From NCBI GenBank assembly GCA_012934845.2, contig WNNJ02000450.1, positions 182,924-246,923 of the forward strand: DNA of 64,000 bases, in the 5' to 3' direction. The translations under genes and the position numbers were made by a program. Under the pieces are notes generated by a model. It had not been told where the DNA came from. It searched no databases and saw nothing but the letters and a program-made list of their open reading frames with translations. Below, piece by piece: positions 45,001 through 57,000 of this stretch; within the stretch, counting starts at the first letter, position 1, and each line of letters starts with the position of its first letter. Origin of the DNA: Pomphorhynchus laevis (taxonomy: Eukaryota > Acanthocephala > Palaeacanthocephala > Echinorhynchida > Pomphorhynchidae).

Positions 45001-48000
45001 AACTAGATGATGGCACTTGCCATTGAAATATTCAATAATCATTTTCGTATTTAATTTTCCTTGGTTCCTATAAATTAAAATCATCTAGAAGATGATTTTA
45101 ACATTTTTTTGTTCAACTATTTAACAAACTTTCCAATTCCCACTTCTCTGAAATATTGATTTTATCATCTAAATTAAATCATCTTGATTTTATTATTTTA
45201 AAATCATCTCCGTGACTTAAATCTAGAAGTCTACAATGTAATTATGCTCTCTTAATTAGCATTAATAAACAACATTTACTTTTACATTTTTTAAATCTTC
45301 GACTTTTAGTTCTAATTTTTTACGTATATTTTTATATTTTTTAGATCTGGAAGAATTTGACGAAAAATTAATGATTATTAAATACTTATTTAAAATTTGC
45401 TTACATACTACGATGATATGTAAATAAAGTAATTGTGTGCAGTAATCCGTGTAATTGTCATAGACAGTGATCTTTCATGACAATTACATTTTATTTACAT
45501 ATAAAAATTGCACTATCTTTTGTTAGCTACTGTCGTCAGTATTAGAAAAAACGGATTACTTCGTTTATTATTTTTAATACTTTGAAATTATTAGATTTAA
45601 ATCAATGTACGAAGGACGAATGGGCTGAGAGTGACGAGGCCGATAGCGATGATGAAAACACGAAATCACCTGGAGTATACACTGTAAAGTTACTAATTTG
45701 AATTAAATCTTAATTTTAAGAACGACATGGACGTTAAAGACGAAATTCTTCTCAATTCTATACGATTGCTAGATGATGCTATAAGTTCTGATTTAGCAAA
45801 CCAAACTCATGGAATTGATAATAATATTGTTCCACCGCAATATGATCAAATCAAGATAATTCAATCCAGCCCTGTTGATGTATATAACGGGATAAAATTA
45901 AGTGACCTTCGTTCGAGCAACGTGAATTTTGACGTGAAAGCCGAATCGCTAGCTGCGGCAGCTGCTCGCAGTGTAGTACTTATTGAAAAGACGAGCTTTT
46001 CGGACGTTGAATCCTCAGTTACATCCCTACTTTTCGTGGATATACTCAACAGTGTGCTCAAGTGTGATCAAAAGTCACCAAGTGTCCTGGAAGTTATTAT
46101 ATCATGTCTCGAAGAAGCAAAATCGTCGGAACTACAATCTTCTCAGCAATATGAAGTCATTCAGCATATGTAAGTGTTTAATATTATTGACGACGCCACA
46201 GGGCTTTGAATTTCTTTTGCTGTTCCCTAAATTTTGACTTTCAAATATCGCCATTGATATTAATTGATAAACGAAAAATACGTTTAATATCATTTGATTT
46301 ACATTTGATTTACGGTGACATTAACGCTAGGCGGTCATCTAAGAGTTGAACTTTTATTAAGCTTGAAAATTGATAATTTCGTAGCATTTGTATATTGAAC
46401 TAACAAGAAGATAAGTTGTCTTGTAATATCAGAAATTAAAGAAGTCTTTGAAACACGGAAAATAACTAGAATGCAAGGAGTTAAAGTTAGAGATAAAATT
46501 GAAACAATTGCGTTAAAATTATAAAATATTTTTTCTCTAATTAGAGAGAAGGCAAGTTATAACATTCAAGTTGAAATGTATGCAGTGCTATATTAGTCGT
46601 GGGTTTTTGTGTAGAGAGTGTTTTACCTCATCGAAGCACTTCATGTCCCTCAAACCGTTTTTTTTTTCACCAATTCGGCAGAGCTCGCATCTCTAGCATT
46701 TGGGATACCTAGACTTTAGCTTCGTCATGACTCATCGTGATTTCGGATTCATACTAGAAGTCATGGATCTTCAAAATTTACCTAATAAGTCTAGCGGTAC
46801 AGGGAAATTTATATTTGCATTTTCCAAGTTTCTGTGTTTTTGCGAATCATTCAAACAAATAATTATCAAATCTAATGGTGATGATATTGTTGATTAATAA
46901 ATTTTTAATATAAATTAAAATTTAGTAAAAATTGGTTATTTAGAAATATGACCCAATAAATTCATATAATCTTATACAAAGATAAGATAGATAATATATC
47001 TTATCGTATATAGTTAATCTATAGATAAGATAATTTTCATGATTATCTTATCTGTTAATATTATCTCATAACTTACGATTAATATATTATATAGGATGTA
47101 TATATTATATATTATTCAGAAATTTTATAATATATACTATATTTATATAATTAAATGTTTTTCATATAATCTACGGCAGCCATATCAGCAAACAACAACG
47201 GAAATATCTTAATCGTAAAATAATTTATAACTCATACTTATTATTAAGCTATTATGGAAATTAATCAACAAAATACTATAATAATTTGTTATATTATTAG
47301 AAATTATAATAATATAATTAATTATAATATAATTAATATAAACTATAATAATATATTAATAATTATCGCCAATTCTCCAAAATCCTTTTCGCCAATTCTC
47401 CAAAATCCATCATCCTACCCCTACAACGAATAATCAACACCGCCGTTCGAGTGCTCTTTCGTCTCCGTCGCTTCGACCACATATCCACATATCTTGCCCA
47501 ACTCTCCTAGCCCACCATCCACATCCGCATCAAACTCCGCCTTCTTCTCGTTACTTTTCGTCTCATCGCTGTCGGCTCCCCATCGTTCATCAACCTTCCT
47601 TTCTTAGACGATACTCGCCCCACCTCGCTATCGCTTCGTTCCTGTCATACCCTCTTACTCCACGTTCCTAATTACTCCAACAACTACGGTCTCCGATCCT
47701 TCCTCGTCGCCGCCTCACTCGCCTGGAATCAACTCCCTCTCTACGTCCGCCGCACCCCCTCCTTTATCATATTCAAACACCTCCTCCGTTCACACCTTCT
47801 CGACACCTGATTCACAGTCTTGTTTTGTTGTGGTCATGTAAGCGTGCGCTGACACGCATTTGCCACGTTAAAATAATTCCTTTTTTTAATTACTCTCAGT
47901 GATTTCTTAGAAAAAAAGTGATTTTTTTTAACTTAGAAATTATTAGAAATCATTATGTAAGGAATACATACAAATCATTACATTAGGAATAAAGCAGATG

Positions 48001-51000
48001 TGTATCACTTTAGAATTATTAGAGGACACAAATTATGAGAGCTAATTATTATTCCTTATTATTAGGAATAAGGTAGATGTGTATCACGTATCCTTGGATA
48101 TTGTTATGTAAGTAGTATTTCTAGACATGTCATTAAATATTTTTATTTCATTTTTATTCTTTAATTAATTTTATAATTTTTGTCAACAGCACATTATGAT
48201 TGCCTGCATTTTTAATATCAAATTGTAGGATGCAATTTAAGGGAATATAAATCCAATTTACCTTAATTTAATATTTTTTAGAATCCATTCTATGTATTTT
48301 TATTCTATTTATTCTATTTTAATTTTTTATTCAAAATGCAACAGTCGTTTGTCTGCATTCTAAAATACCGAATTGTAGTATACCATAAAATTGAATATGA
48401 ACTTGAATTCTTTGTGTTAATCATGTTAAGATCCATAATCTTTTATGAATATTTTATGTTATCTTTTATCTTGTTATATTATAGACGAATTGGTTTGTCT
48501 ATAGTTTCAATTGCACTCTATTTAATTACTGATAGTACTTGAGTACTTATTTTATTTAAAAATGCGTTCCTTTCCGATTTGTGATCTCTTAGATTTTTCT
48601 TGTAAATACTTTAATTTTATGTCTTTTCATCCTTTCATTTGATGACATTTTATTAATGCTTATATCCACAAGACATTTTTTTTAATTTATATTGCCCATT
48701 TTATCTTCAGATATAAAGTCTACCTGAAAATAGTAAAAATTAGCTAATTTGATTTGTTTCGCTTTCTCTTAACCAACTATGACAAATTATTTAACTAGAC
48801 AAGTTTAAATTTGATTCTTAAGAAATTTATTCCTAAATAATTTTTTTAAAGAATTTATATCGATAATAATTTAAACAATTTAAACTAGTTTAAATCGGAA
48901 TTCTTAATAATTTACAATTCTTATTAAGTATTAGGAATAATACATTTTATTAACTCCTGTAATTTTGGAAAATGTATCGCAAAATATTTTTTTTATAATT
49001 TTAAATTAAAATAATTATATTTGAATTTAATAAATAATTTAATTTTTAGTTAAAAAATTTCCTTATCCGAATTCATCAATCGTTTTATGATTTTAAAATC
49101 CGTCCAGATGAATAAATAGAAATTTGGAAAAACTAGAGAAATAATTTGTTAATAATAGAATTTCTTAAAATTAATAAATAAATAAGGGCTGGTTAAAAAT
49201 TCTTTTCATATAATTATATACAATATAAAAAACACAACATCAAATCGATACTCCCAGTACAAACTACTTACAATAAAATAACATACAAGCATGAAACAGC
49301 CAAAAAGAGAAGACGAAAATCATATTAAACGTAGAGCAATTATCGAGGACGGAGGCAAGTGTCCGCGATGCGGGAAATTATCGGTCTTTACCATTAACGG
49401 CAGAATTCGGCGGGAAGGAGGGATCGAAAGATCGAACATTCGATCAACGGCATCGAAATGCAAAGGCCATGCGAGCAAGACACACACCCGTTTGACCCAG
49501 CTATCCTTAATACCGACATAGTTGCAGCACAATGCCCCTTAAATAATTTGAAATGTCCTGTCACATTTATAAAGAAATCTTTTGGCGAGGGATTTCGTAC
49601 GATTCGACGAATTCCTAAGTGAGCACGACCGACTGTGGATGTGGCAAGAATTGTTACTCTTCCATCGCTACTGTCTACGTGTACTAGCGGCACATCATAC
49701 CGACACTCTAACCAGTTTTGTCAAAATGACCGCTTCACATTATTCCTCGGAGGTAGCAGGGGATGTCGACAATAGCAACACCCAATGCACTTACATCTCG
49801 ATCCAACCAAGAAAGCGAAAATGTAATCGTGACGACAATGAAAAATTATGCAGAAAAATCTCCGAAAAGGTGGAACTGGGGGACGCTCGCGGCGCAATTC
49901 GTTTGTTAGCGAGCAAACACAGCTTTGCAAATTACAGTGCCGACACGTCATGTGCCTTGCAACGATTACTCCCTCCTTTTCAAATTAATGATTCTGGCAG
50001 ACTGGAAGACCTTCCCGATAACTCAGCTTATTGTGCAGTAACTCGCATAGATGAAGTCACACGCGCAATCAGCTCCTTCGCCAATATTGCGGCTGGTGGA
50101 CCTGACGGCTAAATCCCATTGCACCTAAAGGACCTTACGGGTTAAGTTCCACGGCAGCTGGTCAAGTGTTGCTACGATAAATCACGAACTTATCGTCAAT
50201 GGTGATGTCCGGGGCAGTTCCGAAAGAGATTAGCCCTTTCTTCTTTGGGGCTAAGTTAATTGCCCTCGAAAAGCCTGATGGTGGACTTCGTCCGATCGCG
50301 ATCGGTAATGTACTTCGTCGTCTCGTAGCCAAAGTGGCATGCTCCAAGTCACACCGGAGGCCACCCACCTTCATTCACCGAAACAGGTCGGTGTCCGTAC
50401 AACTTGTGGAGCAGAAGCTGCGGTACACGCCTGTCGTACGCAAATCAGATTAATGCCATACAATACGGGGATATTGAAATTAGATTTTCGGAATGCATTT
50501 AATTGCATGAGCCGATCGGCCGTAATTCAAGCAGTCGAAATCCACACACCCGAGATTTCACTCCTGGTCAGAAGCTGCTACTGCGAAACATCTTGGTTAT
50601 TCCACGATACCGACGTCCTACCCTCTCAAGAGGGAGTACAACAAGGCGAACCACTCGGCCCCCAACTCTTTTCAATGGCGTTGCACCATTTGGTGGACTC
50701 CCTAACAAGTTCGGTCAACATTTGGTATCTGGATGGCGCTACTCTGTCAGGAGATAGCGAAACACTCTGCAACGATATTATCAAAATTTTTAATCTATGA
50801 AAGGAAATAGGCCTTGAAATTAATCAGTCCAAATGTAAAGTCGAATCACACAGTTCCATCTTCTCGAATGCGATCGCGCATCTGTTGCCGGGTGTCAAAG
50901 CGGTTGAACCTGGCTCAGTGAAGCTTTTGAGTTCAACGATCGGAGACGATACGAGCATCGATGCAGCCATCGCCGACGCTACAACCGAACTAGACGAAAT

Positions 51001-54000
51001 GACTTCCCGCCTCATGCGCCTGACTAGACATGACGCGTTATACCTGCTTAGACATTGTGTTAGCATCCCGAAAATCGGATATCTCCTTCGTTCCACACCA
51101 GCCTTTAAGTGAGCATCGATTAACGATTACGACAACATTTTACGATCATCCCTCGAGGCAGTACTTAACATCCATCTCGACGATAGAGCTTGATGCGAGG
51201 ATACCCTTCCGGTTGTTCTCGGGGGTCTCGGGATGACATCCGCCGCTAATATAGCTTTACCAGCTTTATCTGTCCGCAGGTTCAAAAACGCAGGGGTTTG
51301 TGGAGCTTTTGTGGTCGGGCAGTCCAATCCCATTTAGTAGTGACCCCGACTTTGCCGACGGTAAATTAATTTAGTCATCACTTATCACCACAGAGTCACC
51401 GAAGGATGCACAGATACAGGGTTCTTGGAGCAGGCCTATTTACCAAAAGATAAGACGACGGCTATTGGATTCAGCATCTGAACTATCAGAAATTGCACGT
51501 CTGCTCGCAGTTGAGGGAAATTCGGCGGATGCATTTCTAGAGGCCGTCCTATGCGCCTATGCAAGTACAAGGCTGGACGGCGAAACCGTGAGAATTGCAG
51601 TTGACCTTCGTTTGGGACTTCGTATACGTGCATTGCATAGGTGTCACTGCGGAGCAGCGGTGGATCTTTTGGACGGCACAAATTGGACTGCCATAAGTCG
51701 ACCGGAGGACATTTTCGGTACGCACAGATGAATGCTATAATCAAAGTGTCACTCGCCGTTAAAGGTTACCCGAGTACACTGGAACCAACTGGAATGCTGC
51801 GTACCGATGGTAACGGCCAGACGGCGCTACTCTTGTGTCCTGAACACGTGAGAGGCTACACGCATGGGATTGCACATGTGTGAACACACTGGCATCCTCC
51901 TATTTGGCCTGTTCATTACTAGGTGCAGGGACCTTGGTATCGGACTCCGAGCGAAGAACGCGCACAAAGTACAGCGACCTGAATCCCGCGTTCACGGTTT
52001 TTGTACCTATACCTGTCGAATTCCGGGGCGCACTTGGGAAAAACGCGGAAGTATTCTTAATATCACACGGAAGGAAAATCCAGCGAGCGACCAGCGATTT
52101 ACGCTCGGGGAGATTCCTGCTACAGAGGATCAGCGCAGCCATTCTTAGGGGTAACGGGGCATGCATCAGGGATACGATCGCCGGCAGATCCTCTGAAGGA
52201 TATGATTTCTGACTATATTTTCTTGTTTTATAATATTTTGTTAAAATCATAATAAATTATGATATTATAAATAAGTATTTTTTGTTTAAAATTTTTCTTA
52301 TCCAGTCTCATTTATCATCTAATGATAATAAAAAAGTTCTTATAAAATGAGTAGAATTTTTTAAAATGCATCGTAAGCATTACTGCTTATGTTCAAAGGC
52401 AACAAATTCGACCACTAAACATATGTAATGCATTTTAAATGAGTGCAAATCGTCCAACGCACTGAAAAGCCTTATATTTGTTTTCCTTAAATTTGTAATT
52501 CGTATTAAAAATGCTTATTCTAATCGCCTTCTATTTTAAATGTTTTACAATTTTTACACCTAAAACCTTTTTGTTTTGGTTCATGTAGTTTCCATTTTTC
52601 TGTCGGTTTTATCTTTAATCTTTTTTTACATTTTATGTGGGTGCTGACGGTTTCGTTTTTAATTTCTTTACGATAAATGAAAATTGACGACCTTCTATGT
52701 ATAAGTTTATAAACAAATGCTAATTATTATTTTCCTATAATTATAGTATTATTGAGAATTAAACTTTTATTGAACTCACCTGCACTTTATCAAAACGATT
52801 ATTAATGTTTTAGTGCCGTGAAACATATACCAACCGTTAGACAGCTCAGTGGAAGCTGTAGCTTAAACAACTCGTTCTCTTCTGTGAGTATATGTCTTTC
52901 ATTCGTAAATATGTGCTTATAAACATCAAACATTACTTATCTGACTCTTTAGCTTTTTACATGTAAAATTAAATGTTGAAGAAAAACGTTCAGTATTTTC
53001 CTGATCTCAATTTTGATCCATTACATTACATGAAATGTAATTGTTGAAATTCTGCCTATTTTAATTAACAAAATTGATGTTGTTGAATGATTAATACATT
53101 TTTATCAATCTTTCCAAAATGATATTTTCTAATAAGAAAATATCAATCGAAGATTAGGGTGATAGGATTAAATCGCTTTTATCAATACTTCATCAATTGA
53201 TCCGGCTTTCAACGGTTTGGCATATAATTTTGTTGTAGATGTTCTAGTGGTGTTGTAAATCAAATATCAACATAGGGCAAGTTACTGAAAGATGTAGTTT
53301 AAACATCTCGTAATGACTACTTGATGTTTCCTGTTAATTAATTATAAAATTAACTATTGTAAGGGGAGATCATATGTAAGTCATTATTTAAATCCAGATT
53401 TAAATAAAATGATTATCAACTGATTTATAAAAGTGAGGGTTTTCATGCCATAAATTGTAAATATAGTCTTCGGGCTTTGTTGGTCTCACTTGAGCACCGT
53501 TTCCCAGCTATCTGCTCTAACCATCCTTTTCAACTAGTAGACCCAAAACAACAAAAAAACCCAGCTTACAGAAGGAAAAATAAAGAAAATATTTTCATTC
53601 TGTTTATAAACATCAAAATAAACAACCTCTTTCATTTTCTGCCTTTTTTTCGAGGTTTGTGGTCTGTTATTCTTCCTTCGTGCTTTGTTGGTCGAAACAT
53701 ATTTCGTTCCCATTTGCATTTAATTCTAAGTGTTCTAAATACAAACGTTTCTGGACACTTCTGTTTTTGCTATATTTTTTGCTTTGTTTGCTATATTTAT
53801 TGATCTGGTACAAAAGTAAATATAGTAGAGTTCTAATTCATGTCGACAAACAGTTCAAACAATTTACCAAAACAATTATAGTTACCACATTGTCTTTAAA
53901 ATCTTGTTTTATATAAATACTTAAAAAAACAAAGCAGAAGACATCTTAAAATGCTTACGTGCTTAATTGTACAATCCAGTTGTCTCAGTTAGAACTTAAT

Positions 54001-57000
54001 TCAAGTTCATGATTAGCTCAGAAAATTTTTAAAATTCATATCAAGAATGTTATTACTAATTGAATACCAGTAATAACAAGCAATATTTTATTTGTACACG
54101 ATTTGTTGTCTTCTTAATCTTTTAAGATTAAGAGGACAACATTTAAATTAATCTTTTAATATTCAAATTTACAAATTTACGAAAAATAGTAATTTATAAA
54201 TTACATTTAATTTTAATGTTTTATTTATAGCTGTATATTCAACAACAACACTTTCTCGGCAAGAAAAAATAAAAGTAACATAAGATTTTTCTTGTCAACC
54301 ACTGGTACGGGTGTCAGGTCGTGAAGGCAGTGTACGAACCAAACTACTTCAAGCATTGCGATCTTGGGTGACAGACCAGAATTCTCTTTCAGATAGCCCA
54401 AGGTGTTCTTCTGCCTGTTTCGAGATTTGATCTCTCTACCGATATCAATTTTTACCTCGACGTGAGTCCTGCTGGTAAACCCTCCGAGGAAAGCGATACC
54501 TAGACATCCTCAGAACGTGTCCTATACACATCCACTGACTTTTGTCGATGTGGAGAAGCAGCGACTTTACTCCGAGTGAATCCTTATTGACCGAATTCCT
54601 AACCTTATATCTAAGGCTAAGACCGGTCACACCGCGAAGGAACCTCATTTCGGTCGCATGTATCCAAGATCTCATCTAACACAAAGCTCATGACCATAGA
54701 TTAAGATAGGAACAAAGATTGCGCGGTAAACCGAAAGCTTCGCCCGTAGACTCAACTTCCGCTTCACCACGACAGACCCGTACAAAGAACACATTGCTGC
54801 GTTAGCTAAACAGATCCGCTTCTCAATTTCCCCGATGTTTCTGCCATCCCTCGAAAACAATACCCCAAGATACTTAAAGTCCTCCACATCAGTAAGAATA
54901 TTTTCCCCAATCCGGGTTGACATTGACATCTGAATCCGAGACGAACACATCAAAACATTCTTGGAGGTACTAACCAACATCCTTGATGCTTGGCATTCCA
55001 TTGTGAATCGATCTAGTAGCATTGTAAATCCTCGGGGCAAGAAGCCAACAAGGCAACGTCACCTATAAAAAGCAAAGATGGTATCCTGATGGAACCGAAC
55101 TGAAGACGACATCTGCCAGAGCAGCCAGTCTCGAAATTTTGTCCATGTAAACAAGGAACAAAAATGGAGACAAAAGACAACCCTGACGAAGCCCAATGCC
55201 TACTTGAAATGATTTAGGCATCCTACTTAGAACACAACCACAACTCATACTTTGTTTATACAGAAAAGCCAAAGCTACCCGAAGATAGTGTGATATTCCA
55301 TACTCCCTTAGTATCTCCCACAACCTCTCTCGCGGAATTCGGTCGAACGCCTTCTCCAAATCTACAAAATACATGTAAACCGGTTAAGCGAACTCCCAAG
55401 GCCGTTCAAGGATAGTTGAGAGAGTAAAGAGCTGATCCGTAGTTCCACGACCTGGATGAAAACCGCATTGTAGCGAATAACTTACGAGTTTGGCTAAGAG
55501 TGATGTCCCTATAATTGGAACACACTCTTCGATTACCTTTCCTAAAAATCGGTACCATCACCTCAGTTCGCCACTCATTAGGAACCTTGTCCGACTTCAA
55601 TGCAACGCTGATGATCCGAGTTAGCCACTTCATGTCTACATGCCTACAACGTCGAGACTCTTTAAAGCTTCAGGTCGAATATCATCTACTCCGGAAGACT
55701 TACCATTAAGATGTCTTTTAAAAACATCAATGACCTCTCCCAAAAAGTTCAGCTCTCCAGTTTGTTTAAAGGCTCTAATTCTACAAGAGAAGGCATATCC
55801 ACAGGATTAAAGAGACTCCTATAATGATCTTTTTAACAACCAAGAATTTCTTTAATGTCACCCAGCATATACTCACTCTTGTCATAGACAGTTTGAATAG
55901 TTTTCTGCTTTCCAACATGAAGGTTCTTGATCGTTCTTCATAACATATTCGAAGCTGACTCACACTCAAGTTCTAAGTGCTCTCCAAAGTTATCCAAAGC
56001 CGCCTTTTTCGTTTCAGCGACTGCTCGAGGTGAAGCTCTCTTTGCCCTTTGGTACTTGTCTACAGCTTCCACTGATTAATTAGACAAAGTTGTCTTATAA
56101 GCCAGTTTCTTCTGTTGGACGAAATCTCTAACTGTTAGTGTCCACCAAGCAGTTTGAACATTCCCTCTGCTACAGGCACCTAGGGTCTTCGAGCCACAAC
56201 TTTTCACGGTTGCTTTGGCAAGCGAGTGTCTGAACATCTCCTATTCCTGACGCTTGAAAAAACGTTCTTTGACAGAAACATTTCCTTACGCTTCCAGCGC
56301 ACCATCACTCGACGTTTGTATATTCCAACAAGGTAATGATCGGTTAACAGCTTAGCCCCTCTCTTCACACGAGTGTCCAGAACATACCGTAGCAGATCAG
56401 ATTAAACGATTACAAAATCGATCATTGATCTTTGAGTGAGATAATCCTGATGCCATGTGCATCTATGTATCTCCTTATGTTCAAACATTGTGCTAGTTAT
56501 GTGCAAATTGTTACGAGAACAAAAGTGCAATAATTCAACACCACTCGGATTCAGATCAGAGAGTCCGTTCATCCCCAACACTCCTTTCCAAGTGTTACTT
56601 TCGCTACCAACATGAACATTGAAGTCACCCGATAGAACGAGGGAATCTCTTAAGGAGTACTATCAAGCAGAGCCTGAAGATCTTCTACGAAGGTTTCTTA
56701 TTCCGAGATAATGTTGGGAGCATACGCACACACAACAGTTATCCCCTTTCCCTCTTTGACTAATTGTCTCAGATACGCCAGTCTTTCGTTCACTTAGTTA
56801 AACCTCTCTACCACAAACGACAACCGGGGCTTGCAAGTATCCCTACACCCGCCTGTCGTCACTTTCCGTTGGTAACTATCAAATAGTTCAAGGTTTTTTT
56901 TTGAAATTTCTTTCTTGTCATTTTCATTGTCTTGATTTTGTTTGTTCGGCTATCTCCCGCTTTCGATATCCTTTGATGATCCAATATCGCTAACTGTTAG

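Larger units (their letters stand above)
49290..52211 (+). mobile_element. LINE with RLE-type-like C-terminus, multiply broken
   Basis: A GC-richer element with pieces in several frames: a cysteine finger GGKCPRCGK (49.36 kb), an N-terminal region ending ISSFANIAAGGPDG (50.1 kb), RT strands (50.2-50.8 kb), AVDLRLGLRI and HRCHCGAAVD (51.6 kb), and a C-terminal part near 51.9-52.2 kb ending FLLQRISAAILRGNGACIRD. The order finger, RT, Cys/His motif, endonuclease-like end resembles R2/R4/NeSL-type or related LINEs with restriction-like endonuclease rather than APE. Clade assignment is inference. At least five frame breaks. Confidence 0.7.

Noticed and set aside
51900-52250. Minus-strand 116-codon open frame
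   Set aside because: Antisense of the conserved C-terminal region of the plus-strand LINE.
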